Source of the DNA: Pseudomonas sp. R76 | Lineage (GTDB): Bacteria; Pseudomonadota; Gammaproteobacteria; Pseudomonadales; Pseudomonadaceae | Assembly: GCF_009834565.1 (NCBI RefSeq) | Contig: NZ_CP019428.1 | Span: 992,001 to 1,056,000 of the forward strand | Direction of reading: 5' to 3' | DNA length: 64,000 nt | In this document: positions 1 through 11,100 of the stretch, piece by piece | Numbering within the stretch: position 1 is the first letter of the stretch | Layout: each line of letters begins with the position of its first letter | Notes under the pieces: generated by a model | What the model was told of the DNA's origin: nothing | Seen by the model: only the letters and a program-made list of their open reading frames with translations | Database searches by the model: none | Translations under genes and position numbers: made by a program

Positions 1-113
1 GCTCTGGAGCAACCAAGGTCCAACTTTCGCGTCCGCGAAAACGGATAAGGAATGGCGCCTGTGAAACCTATGGCGCTCTGGGTCAATGTTGTGTCCCCCC
101 CCTCTACGACTTT

Positions 114-141
114 TTGCCTCGACAGCTATTCAAAATAATAT
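114..141 (+). promoter_or_regulatory. Putative sigma70 promoter upstream of cdiB
   Basis: TTGCCT at 114-119 and TAATAT at 136-141 are separated by 16 bases, close to the consensus -35/-10 layout. The stretch that follows to about 260 is very AT-rich, and a GGAAATTTCC palindrome lies at about 262-271, so a silencer of the MvaT/H-NS type or a dimeric regulator could bind there. This is inference from sequence only. No other function is visible in bases 1-347. Confidence 0.4.
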
Positions 142-347
142 CGCGTATTGCCGCTGATCGGTAATTGATGCCGTTTGTCGGAAGAGAAACGCTAAATGTA
201 GATGTTTTATTGGTAGTTTTTATTTTTATATTTTATTAATCAATGGTTTAATGATTCTGTAGGAAATTTCCGGCAAGGAAGTCGGGATATTGGCTCGCCC
301 ATGCTTCGATGTTAGTTTGCCAGCCTTCCTAATTCGACGGATCGAAC

Positions 348-2072
348 ATGCCTTCTCTTGTGCCAAGGACTCGGCTACTGCTGGGCGTCTGCCTGCTGAC
401 TTGCTTCGCGCTGAACAGCGCGGCGGCTGCTCCGACGCCTGGCGATCAGGATTTGATCCGCGACCGGCAAAACCGTCTGTTGGAAGAACAACAGCGACGC
501 CTTGAAGAACTCAAAGACCTGCCCGGCGAAGCGGCAAAACCCGTCGTCCCCACCACCCCGGTGGATGCTCGTTGCTTCCCCATCCAAGACATTGAGTTCA
601 AGGGCGCCGATAGCCTGCCCGCCTCTGACCGCGAGCGCTTGCTCAAGCCTTATATCGGCCAGTGCCTGGGCGTGTCTCAGCTTAATGAACTGCTCAAGGC
701 CATTACCGACTACTACATCGACAAAGGCCTGGTGACCAGCCGCGCTTACTTGCCGCAACAGGACCTGTCCAAAGGTCATCTGCAAGTGTTAGTGGTGGAG
801 GGCAAACTTGAAAATTTGAAAGGCGCCGACAACAGCAAACTGTCAGAGCGCGAACTGGCGATGGCCTTCCCGGGTAAAAATGGCGACTTGCTGAACTTGC
901 GCGAAATCGAGCAGGCCATCGATCAGCTCAATCGTTTGCCATCAAACCAGGCGCAAATGGAACTGGCGCCAGGCGATGCCGTTGGTGGTAGTTCGGTACT
1001 GGTGAAAAACAACCCGCAAAAGCCTTGGCGCGCGAGCCTGTCGCGCAATAACGACGGGCAAAAAAGCACCGGCGAACAGCAGTGGGGCACAGGCCTTGAG
1101 TGGGACAACCCGCTCGGCCTCGCTGATCAATTGATTCTGCGCGGTGGCCACGACGCCATCAGCGACCACCAGAAGACCTCGAAAAACGCGATGTTCTACT
1201 ACAACCTGCCATGGGGTTGGTGGAACTTCAGCTACAGCTACAACCAGAGTGATTACCGCTCGGTCGCGCAGGGCGACGGCTTTGATTTCAAACAAAGCGG
1301 TGACAGCCAAAACCATCAGTTGCGTGCCGAGCGTGTGATTCACCGCGATGCGCTGAGCAAGACCTCGATCAACGTCGGGCTGTCGCATCTGCGCACGAAC
1401 AACTACATCGAAGACAGCCGCCTGGCTGTCAGCAGCAATCGACTCAGCGAATTGCAACTTGGGATTAACCACGGTCGCCGGATAGGCAGCGCCTACGTCA
1501 ACATCGATCTTGGCGTGCAGAACGGCATCGGCGCCTTCGATTCCCAGCGCAACGATCAGCACCGTGATCGCTTCGGCAACCTCACCGCCACCCCGGACTA
1601 CCGCAAATACACCGCCACCATCAGTTACCTGCAACCGTTCACGTTGTGGGGCGAGTCGTTCAGCTTTACCAGCCTGGCCACCGGGCAGCGCAGTGAAGAC
1701 GTGCTGTTCAGCCCGCAACGCATGAGCCTCGGCGGTTCGTCCTCGATACGCGGTTTCAAGGACCAGCAACTGACTGGCGACAGCGGCGGCTACTGGCGCA
1801 ACGACCTGCGCTGGTCGCGCCCGGTGGCCTGGGGTTGGATGCGCCCGGTGTTCGCGGAATACGGCGCCAGCGTCGGTTACGACCAAGGCGTGATTCGCAA
1901 TGATCGCTACAACGGCGAAGTGCACGGGCGGGTCTCGAGTAATTCGTTGGAGCTGTTTGCCCGTGGCCAATACGTCAGCACCAGCGTGACCTTTGCCCAC
2001 TCGCTGGAACGCCCGGGCGCGCTGCTTGAACGCGAAGCGCCGATCTACTTCCGCATGGACTTTTTCCTGTAA
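348..2072 (+). CDS. cdiB: Two-partner secretion outer-membrane transporter (CdiB/ShlB/FhaC family)
   Basis: This is a 574-residue Omp85-superfamily transporter that exports the CdiA exoprotein encoded just downstream. A signal peptide spans about residues 1-27 (hydrophobic core, then NSAAAA). A charged helix (NRLLEEQQRRLEEL) follows, then a POTRA region at about 70-155 and a C-terminal beta barrel. The IRGF motif at 467-470 is the conserved loop-6 motif of TpsB proteins, and the chain ends IYFRMDFFL, a strand-like terminus. The length fits the family (about 550-590). The ATG at 348 follows only a weak Shine-Dalgarno. The stop lies 30 bases before the cdiA ATG, so the two are probably co-transcribed in the order cdiB-cdiA-cdiI, as in the E. 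coli type. FhaC-like use for an adhesin is possible, but the toxin-like tip of the partner favours CDI. Confidence 0.92.
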   Translation: MPSLVPRTRLLLGVCLLTCFALNSAAAAPTPGDQDLIRDRQNRLLEEQQRRLEELKDLPGEAAKPVVPTTPVDARCFPIQDIEFKGADSLPASDRERLLKPYIGQCLGVSQLNELLKAITDYYIDKGLVTSRAYLPQQDLSKGHLQVLVVEGKLENLKGADNSKLSERELAMAFPGKNGDLLNLREIEQAIDQLNRLPSNQAQMELAPGDAVGGSSVLVKNNPQKPWRASLSRNNDGQKSTGEQQWGTGLEWDNPLGLADQLILRGGHDAISDHQKTSKNAMFYYNLPWGWWNFSYSYNQSDYRSVAQGDGFDFKQSGDSQNHQLRAERVIHRDALSKTSINVGLSHLRTNNYIEDSRLAVSSNRLSELQLGINHGRRIGSAYVNIDLGVQNGIGAFDSQRNDQHRDRFGNLTATPDYRKYTATISYLQPFTLWGESFSFTSLATGQRSEDVLFSPQRMSLGGSSSIRGFKDQQLTGDSGGYWRNDLRWSRPVAWGWMRPVFAEYGASVGYDQGVIRNDRYNGEVHGRVSSNSLELFARGQYVSTSVTFAHSLERPGALLEREAPIYFRMDFFL

Positions 2073-2102
2073 TTCAACGCCTAGTTGCATCGAGAATTTA
2101 AT

Positions 2103-5100
2103 ATGGACGTTCGCCGCCTCGCCTTCATGGCTCGCCAACCCTCTGCCCGTGTGCAACCACGTGAACATTTTTGGGGTTTGCCCAAGCGTGGACTGGCGCT
2201 GATTTTGGCGAACGCTCTGTTCTGGCAGCCCCTGTTGGCCAATGCCGACGGCATCGTGGTCAGCGCGCCGGGCACTAGCCTGGGCGCGGCGGGCAATGGA
2301 GTGCCGATCGTAAACATCGCTGCTCCCAATGGCAGTGGTTTGTCCCACAACCAGTTCAAGGACTACAACGTCGGCGCCAACGGCGTGATCCTCAATAACG
2401 CCACCGACCGCACCCAGTCGACCCAACTGGGCGGCATCATCCTCGGCAACTCGAACCTGCAAGGCCGCGCGGCCAACATCATCCTCAACGAGGTCAACGG
2501 CGGCAGCCCCAGCCAACTGCGCGGCTACACCGAAGTGGCGGGCCAGTCGGCCAAGGTCATCGTCGCCAACCCCTACGGCATCAGCTGTAATGGTTGCGGC
2601 TTCATCAACACTCCCAACGTCACCTTGACAACCGGTAAACCCGTCCTCGATAACGGTCGCCTGGACCGTTATCAGGTCGACGGCGGCGCCGTGACCATCG
2701 ACGGCCAGGGCCTGAATGCCAGCAACGTCGACCGCTTCGAAATCATCACCCGCTCGGCGAAGATCAACGCGCAGATCAATGCGCGCAACTTGACCGTGAT
2801 TGCCGGTCGCAACGACGTCAACGCCCAGACCCTGAATGCCACCGCGCGTGCCGATGACGGCAGCGCCAAGCCGGAGTTGGCGATTGATTCGTCGGCGTTG
2901 GGCGGGATGTACGCTGGCGCGATCAAACTGGTAGGCACTGAGGCCGGGGTCGGGGTGAAGCTCGACGGGACGTTGGCGGCCAGCGGTGGGGATATTCAGC
3001 TCGATGCCAATGGGCACTTGAGCATGGCGCAGGCGGCGGCCAGCGGCGCGGTCAACGTCAAGGCCGCAAGCCTCGAGGCTCAGGGGGCGGTCTACGCCGG
3101 CACTGCGCTGGGGCTGCAGACCCAAGGCGACTTGAACAGCCGAAAAACCCTGGCCGCTCGCGACAGCATCACGCTGTCAAGTGGTGGTCAACTGACCAAC
3201 AACGGCATTATCGAAGCCGGCGTCAACGCGGATAACACGCGCAACACCACGGGCGATGTCAGCCTTACCGCACAGACCCTCAACAATACCGGCAACAGTG
3301 TGATCGCCAGCCGTGCGCTGACGGTCAACACCCAGGCCTTGAACAACCAGGGTGGCACCCTCAGCGCGAAACAGAGCGCGAAGATCACCGCTGTCACCCT
3401 CGACAACCAGAACAAAGGCCGCGTGCTCAGCAACGCCAGCCTGGATGTGAAAGCCGATCGCGTGCTGAACGCCCAAGGTGGGCTCATCACCAGCAGTGGC
3501 CCGCTGACCGCCACCCTTGGCGAGTTGAATAACCGCGGCGGCGAAGTGTCCAGCCTCGACGTGGCAGCCCTGAATGTCGCCACCCTGGACAACGTCGCCG
3601 GGCTGGTCACGGCGGGCAACACCCTGAGCCTCACCGCCAGCGGCGCCGTCAACAACCAGGGCGGCACCCTCAGTAGCCAGGGCACGCTCGCGCTCAAGGC
3701 GGGCGCCGTGGATAACAGCGCGGTCGGCCGCATCGCCAGCAACCAGGCATTGACGGCCAACGTCGCCAGTCTCAACAACAACGGTGGCCGGCTCACCAGC
3801 GTCAACGGTCTGAACCTGGACCTTAATCACGGCCAACTGGACAACCAAGGCGGCCTGATCCGTGGTCCGGGCCTGGTGTTCAACAACCTCGCCAATGTGG
3901 CGAACCAGGGCGGCGAAATTTCCAGTACCCAGAGCTTCACCCTGACGGCGCAAAACCTCGATAACAGTGGCGGCAACCTGATCAGTGATCAAGGTTTGAC
4001 CCTGCGACTCGCCCAGGCCTTGAGCAACATCAAAGGGCTGGTGTCTGCCGGCAGTCTCGACGCCCATGTCGCGAGCCTGGACAACAGCAATGGCATGTTC
4101 AGCAGCAAGGGCGCGTTGGATTTGACCGTCGATGGCGCGCTGACAAACCAGAGCGGCGTAGTGGTCGCCGATGGCAACGCCAACCTGATCGCCACGAGCC
4201 TGGATAACAGCAGCGGCCAGATTTCCGGCAAGCAAAACGTCAACGCTCGTATCGCTGATGTGGCCAACCACAATGGCCTGGTGATCGCTCAAGGTGTCAT
4301 GAGCCTGGGTGGCAATGCTCTGGACAACCGCCAGAACGGCCTGGTGTCTGGTACTCAAGGTGTGCAGCTCACCGTTGCCCGTGTCGACAACCGTGGCGGC
4401 GAGGTGTCGAGCAAGGCCGCTGTCACCCTCAACGGCGCGCACCTGGACAATAGCGACAGCGGCCGAGTGATTGCGGGCAGTGCGCTGAACCTGACCGTCG
4501 ATGACATTCTCAACCGCAACCTGGGCGTGTTGCGCGGGCAAGCCGGCGTGAGCCTGAGCGCCGCACAACTGGACAACACCGGTGGCACCGTCGCCAGTCA
4601 AAAAGACAGCGTATTGACCCTCAGGGGTGACTTGCAAAATGCTCAAGGCCTGATCAGCAGCGAAGGCTTGCTGACGGTCACTGCAACAGCCTTGGCCAAC
4701 CGTCTGGGCAGCCTGTCCAGCGCCGGCCAACTGAGTGTCACCACCACGGGCTCCGTGGATAACCAGGGCGGCCGTTTGGTCACGGACAGTGGCCTGGACC
4801 TGCGCAGCGCCAGTCTCGACAACAGTCAGAAAGGCACCTTGAGCGCGCGCCAGGCGGCACACATCAATACCGGCACTCTGGACAATCATCACGGTGGCGG
4901 TATCAGTTCCGCTGAAACGCTGGGCATCACCGCCGGCCAGCTCAACAACGGCGACGGTGGGCAAATTAGCAGCGCCAAGGCTCTTACCGCCAGCGTCAGC
5001 GGACTGGACCAGCAAGGCGGTCAGTTGACCAGCGGCGAGTCCCTGAGCCTGGACCTGAACCGTGGCCAGTTGAATAACCAGGGCGGCTTGATCAACGGCC

Positions 5101-8100
5101 CATTGTTGTTGCTCAAGAATCTCAAGGACGTGAACAACCAGGGCGGTGAAATCTCCAGCCGCCAGGCCTTCACCCTCACTGCCGATAATGTCGATAACGG
5201 TAACGGCAAACTGCTGAGCAACGATGTGCTGACCGTGCGCATCAGCCAGGCGCTGTCCAACGTCAAAGGCCTGATCGCTGCGGCGTCGGTGGACGCCCAT
5301 GCGGCGACGCTCGATAACAGTGGCGGGACGCTCACCAGTCGTGGGGATGCACTGCTCAATGTTGATGGGCAACTGACCAACCAGAACCAGGGCCTGATCA
5401 ACGCAACCGACACCCTGACCATCAACAGCGCTGCGTTGGACAATCAGAAAGGCTCGTTGCTGGGCAGCGCCATTGCGCTGGATTTCGGTAGCGCCACAGG
5501 CGACCTGAACAACGCTGGTGGTCTGATCACCACAGCAGGTGTCCTGAGCCTGGACCACCTGCGTGATGTGAATAACCAGGGAGGCGAGATCTCCAGTGCG
5601 CAGAGCCTGAACCTCAGCGGCCGCACCCTGGACAACAGCGCCGGCAAGCTGATCAGCAACAACCTGCTGGTGCTCAAGGCCAGCAACCTGATCAACCAGG
5701 GCGGTTTGATGTCTGGCTGGCAGGGCTTGACCGTCAGCGGTGAGAGCCTGGACAACCGCAACAACGGCACGCTCTCCAGCCGTTACGGCGACCTCAACGC
5801 GACGCTCACCAACCGCCTGCTCAACAGTGGCGCCGGTGCACTGGTCAGCCAGAAAGCACTGACGGTCACCACCGCCGAGTTGGACAACAGCGACAAGGGC
5901 ATTCTCTCCAGTGCGAGTGACCAGACCCTCACCGTCAGTGGCCTGCTAAACAACGCCCAGGGCGGCGTGATCGACAGCGGCGCAGCCCTGAACCTGACGG
6001 CACAGAATCTCGACAATAGCGGCGGCAGCATCACTGGCGGTACGGCGGCCACCCTCGGCCTGCTCGCGACCCTGACCAATACCAACGGCAAACTGTCCAG
6101 CGGTGGCCCGTTGCTGATTTCCCGTGCCACGCAGATCAACAACCAGGGCGGCCAAATCGCCAGTCAAGGTTTGTTGACCCTGTTGACGGGCGGCCTCGAT
6201 AACCGCAATCGCGGCACCGTCGCGGCCAATGAGCGCCTGACCCTCACTGCCAGCGGTGTCGTGCAAAACGGTAGCGATGGTTTGATCTATAGCCAAAACG
6301 CTGATCTGAAGCTCACCGCCAACCGCTTGGACAACGCCAAGGGCGCGGTACAAAGCAAGGCGGGCCTGACACTGGACGTCGCAGGCGATATCGATAACCA
6401 AAGCGGCAAGCTGATTGCTCAAACGGGCGACCTCAGCGCGCAAGCCGCCAGCCTCGATAACCGTGGCGGCGTACTTTCCAGCCTCGCAGGCGCGCTGCAA
6501 AGCCGTGTTGTCGGTGTGCTGCGCAATGGTTATGACCTGAACAACAACCGCCAGGGCGGCATTGTCCAGGGGCAATCCCTGAACCTGCTGGCTGGGACTC
6601 TGGATAACTATGGCGGGCGGCTCTCTGCGCAAAGTGGCAATGCCTTGGTCAGCACCGGTAACTTCGACAACCGCGACGGTGGGCTCTATGCCAAGGGCCT
6701 GGTGAGCGTCACCGGCCATGATTTCGACAACAGCGGCGACAACGATGGCCAGATTGCCGGCCAGCAGATCGACCTCAACCTGAGCGGTGCACTGAATAAC
6801 CGCAAGGGCATTATCGAAAGTGAATCGACCCTCAAGGTCAGCGCCGCCAGCCTGGACAACCAGACCGGTCGGCTGCGGGCGCTGGGCGCCAACGGCAGCA
6901 CCGAGTTCACCATCGGCGGCCTGTTTGATAACCACAATGGCCTGTTGGAAACCGCCAACAACACCCTGACCCTCGCTGCGGGCAGCCTGCAGAACGCAGG
7001 CGGCACGGTGTTGCACGTGGGCACCGGTCGCTTCGACATCGCTCCGGGCAACCTCAATAGTGTCGGCGGCAGCCTGGTGACGCGGGGCGACCTGACCGTC
7101 AATCAGGACACCTGGACCAACAGCAGCGTGATCCAGGCCGGGCGCCTGACCGTCAACGTCAATCAACTCGACCAGACCAGCGGCGGTCAACTGTTGGCTG
7201 CCCAACGCTTTATCGGCAGCGGTGGCAACTGGTCCACCAATGGCCTGATTGCCAGTGATGGCAGCCTCGACTTGACCCTGAGCGGCGCCCTGAACGGCAC
7301 CGGGCGCATCAGCAGCCTGGGCAACCTGACCCTCAGCGCCGCGCAACTGAACCTGAGCAACACCGCCAGCATCGCAGGCGGCGGCATTACCACCGCCAAC
7401 ATCACTGGCACCCTGAACAACTACGGACGCCTGACGTCCACCACCGACCTGAACCTGACCGCTGGTGCTATCAACAACTACGCGACCCTGGGCAGCGGCC
7501 AGAACCTCACCACCACCACCGGTGCGTTGCTCAACGACCACGGGCTGATCTTCAGCGGTGGCGACATGAGCCTGCGGGTGGATGCGCTGAACAACAGCTA
7601 CGCCGATATCTACAGCATGGGCGACCTGAGCGTCGACCGTGACGGCAAGGGCGGCTTGGCCAGTAGCATCATCAACAGTTCCTCCAGCATCCAGAGCGAC
7701 GGCAACCTGAGCCTGACCGCCTCGATGATCAGCAATCGGCGTTCAGTGCTGACCACCAATGACGGCGGCATCTACACCGCTTCGATTACGGAATTCCCCT
7801 GCCAGGAAGGTCCCAACTATGCCGGCGATTGCAGCGGCGGCAAGGAAAACCACCTGTGGCAAATCGTTCAGCGAGACAAGTTCGAAGTCACCGACGCCAG
7901 TGCCGCATCGAGTATCAGCGCTGGAAAGAACCTGACCATTACCGGTGGTGACCTGCTCAACGCGAGCAGCAGCATCGGCACCGCTGGCAACCTGAATATC
8001 TCGGTCAACAACCTGGCCAACAACGGGATTGAAACCGGCGAGACCGAAACCTGGCGCCTGTTTATCTCCGAGCGTACCCGTGATGCCAGCGGCTGGTATT

Positions 8101-11100
8101 CAGCTGCGGCTGCCTTTAACAATCGCTATTCCAGCACCGGCGCAGCCTATGACCCCAAGGACTTGACCGGTCTTGAAGCGGCCATGGCCTCGTTCATCGG
8201 CATGACCGAACAAGAGCGCACCGCGCTGCGTCGAGTCACGAAAATCGACTCCGGCGATCAACGTTACGCGGCCGTGATCCAGGCCGCCGGTGTGGCTACC
8301 GTCAAGGCCCAGGGCAACATCGATAACAGCGTTGTGCGGCCAGGCTTCAACTACGTGGGCGCAGGCGCCAAGACTACCACCGACGCTTCGGGTGCCAGCG
8401 CGGCCAACGGTTTCTCGACCCGCATCACCATCAACCAGCAACTTCCGCCAGACCTCGCCCAACAGCAGATCAACCCGCTGAGCCTGCCCGGCTTCAGCTT
8501 GCCCACCGGCCAGGGCGGCTTGTTCCGCCTGAGCGGCGAGGGCACTGCCACCCCTACCGATACCGGCCCACAAAGCTGGACGTTGGGTGGCAACAACCTG
8601 GCGGCGGCGGATCGCCCGCAAGCGACGCCAGGCACCCCGTCACGCACGGTGGCCGGTCAAGGCTCGGCCAACCCACTCGACCCGGGCCAAGCGACTGTCA
8701 CGGGCAGTGGCACGTCAGTCAACGGCTTGACCGTCAACCGCGTGCAAGGCCTGCCCGACAGCCAGTTCGCATCCAACCCGCAAAAATACCTGATCGAAAC
8801 CAACCCGCTGCTCACCAACCTGCAGCAGTTCATGGGCTCCGATTACCTGTTGTCGAAACTGGGCTATGACCCGGACCAGTCCCAAAAGCGCCTGGGGGAT
8901 GGGCTCTACGAACAACGCCTGATTCAACAGGCCGTGATCGCCCGCACCGGCCAACGCTTCATCGACGGCCAGACCAGCGACGCCTCGATGTTCAAGTACC
9001 TGATGGACAACGCCATCGCCAGCAAGCAACAACTGAACCTGGCGGTGGGCGTGAGCCTTACCGCCGAACAAGTCGCGGCCCTGACCCATGACATCGTCTG
9101 GATGGAAAACGCCACCGTCGCCGGCCAACAAGTGCTGGTGCCGGTGCTCTACCTGGCCCAGGCCAACAACCGCCTGGCGCCCAACGGTGCGCTGATTGCC
9201 GGCAGTGACCTGAACCTGATGGCCGGGGCCAACCTCGACAACGTCGGCACCCTGCGCGCTACCCAAAACCTGGCCGCCAGCGCCGGGCGCGACATGGTCA
9301 ACAGCGGCCTGATCGAAGCCGGCAACCGCCTCGACCTGCTGGCCACCAACAACCTGACCAACCGCGCCGGCGGCATCATCGCCGGCCGCGACGTCAGCGT
9401 CTCGGCGGTCAATGGCGATGTGCTCAACGAACGCAGTGTCACCAGCCACCAGAGCAGCAGCGGCTACCGCACCGAACGCACCGATGTCGTCGACAACGCC
9501 GCGCGTATCGAAGCCGCCAACAACCTGAGCCTGGGCGCCGGGCGCGACGTCAACAGTGTGGGCGGGGTGCTGAAAAGCGGCGCCGACACGGTCATCCAGG
9601 CCGGACGTGACGTTAATCTTGTCTCCGCTGAACAACGCAACGCCAACGCGGTGACTGACATGTCTCGCGGCAGCAGCGCCACCCAATACGGCACCGTGAT
9701 TGAGGCTGGCCGCGACTTCCAGGTCGTCGCCGCACGGGACATCAGCGCCATCGGCAGCCAGATCGATGCCAAGCGTGACTTGGCCATGGCGGCCACGGGC
9801 AATTTGACCTTGGCCTCGGCGGAGAATGAACAGCATTCGGCGTTCAACTCGAAGAAGGTTAAGAGTCAGGAGGATCATGTTCAGCAAGTCGGCACGTCGT
9901 TGGTCGCCGGTGGCAACGCTTCTCTAAGCGCGGGCAGCGACCTGGCGCTCATCGCCAGTCGAGTGAGTGCCGGTAAGGAAGCTTATCTGTACGCAGGCGG
10001 TGACCTGGACCTGAATGCCGCGCAGAACAGCGATTACAGCTATTACCGCAAAACCAAGACCAGCAGTTCAGGGTTGTCCAGCACCCAGAAGACGCGCATC
10101 GATAGCAGCAGTTCAACGACGCAGCAAGGCTCCTCTGTCAGTGCCGACACCGTGGTCGTACGTGCAGGGCAGGACATTGGCACTTCTGCCAGCGACATCG
10201 TCTCCACTAACGGCACCAGCTTGATAGCTGGGCGCAATGTGGTGATCGACGGGGCCACTGAAACCTTCGAACAAAGTCATTCCTCATCGACGAAAAAATC
10301 GGGTTTGTTGAGCAGCGGCGGGATTGGCTTCACCTTGGGCTCCACCAGCAACCAGAACACCTCGACCAGCTCCACTGAAACCACCCGAGCCAGTAACGTC
10401 GGCAGTGTGCTTGGCAGCGTGAATATCGAGGCGGGTAAGGACCTGACGATCAGAGGTTCTGACGTCGTTGCGGGCAAGGACATTCGTCTCGTCGGGCAGA
10501 ACGTCAACATCCTTGCGGACGAAAACAACAACCGGAGCGAGCAGACCTCCAAGAGCAAGAGCAGTGGCCTGACCTTGGCATTGTCCGGGACCGTGGGCAG
10601 TGCGGTCGACTCCGCTTACCAGACGGCCAAGCAAGCCAAGAACGAAGACGATAGTCGCCTCTCCGCGTTGCAAGGTATCAAAGCTGGCCTGACAGGTGTT
10701 CAGGCTTGGCAGGCGGCTCAACAAAATGGAGGAATGACCGGCGATAACGCAGGGCAGTTCGTTGGTATCGCCATCTCGCTCGGCTCGCAAAAATCCAGCT
10801 CCAAGCAGACCCAGGAACAGACAGTCAGCCAGGGTAGCAGCCTGACCAGCGGCAATAATCTCACCATCGTCGCGGCCGGTAATGGTACCCCCGGTGCGGA
10901 CGGTGATATCCGTATTCAAGGCAGCAAGCTTCAGGCAGGCAACGAAATGTTGTTGGCTGCTGAACGCGATATCCGCTTGGAGGCTGCGGCTAACACGCAA
11001 AAGCTCGACGGCAAGAACAACAGCAGCGGAGGCGCCATAGGTGCAAGCATAGGTTTTAGCTCCAGCGGTGGTGGCTTGAGTATTTTCGCCAACGCAAACA

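Noticed and set aside
942..3125. 727-residue minus-strand open frame over cdiB/cdiA, and similar long frames at 3177-5558, 5946-7541, 8715-9887 and 10284-11666
   Set aside because: They are antisense shadows of the GC-rich, repetitive cdiA/cdiB coding sequence, have low-complexity Val/Ala/Gln-rich content and lack ribosome sites.
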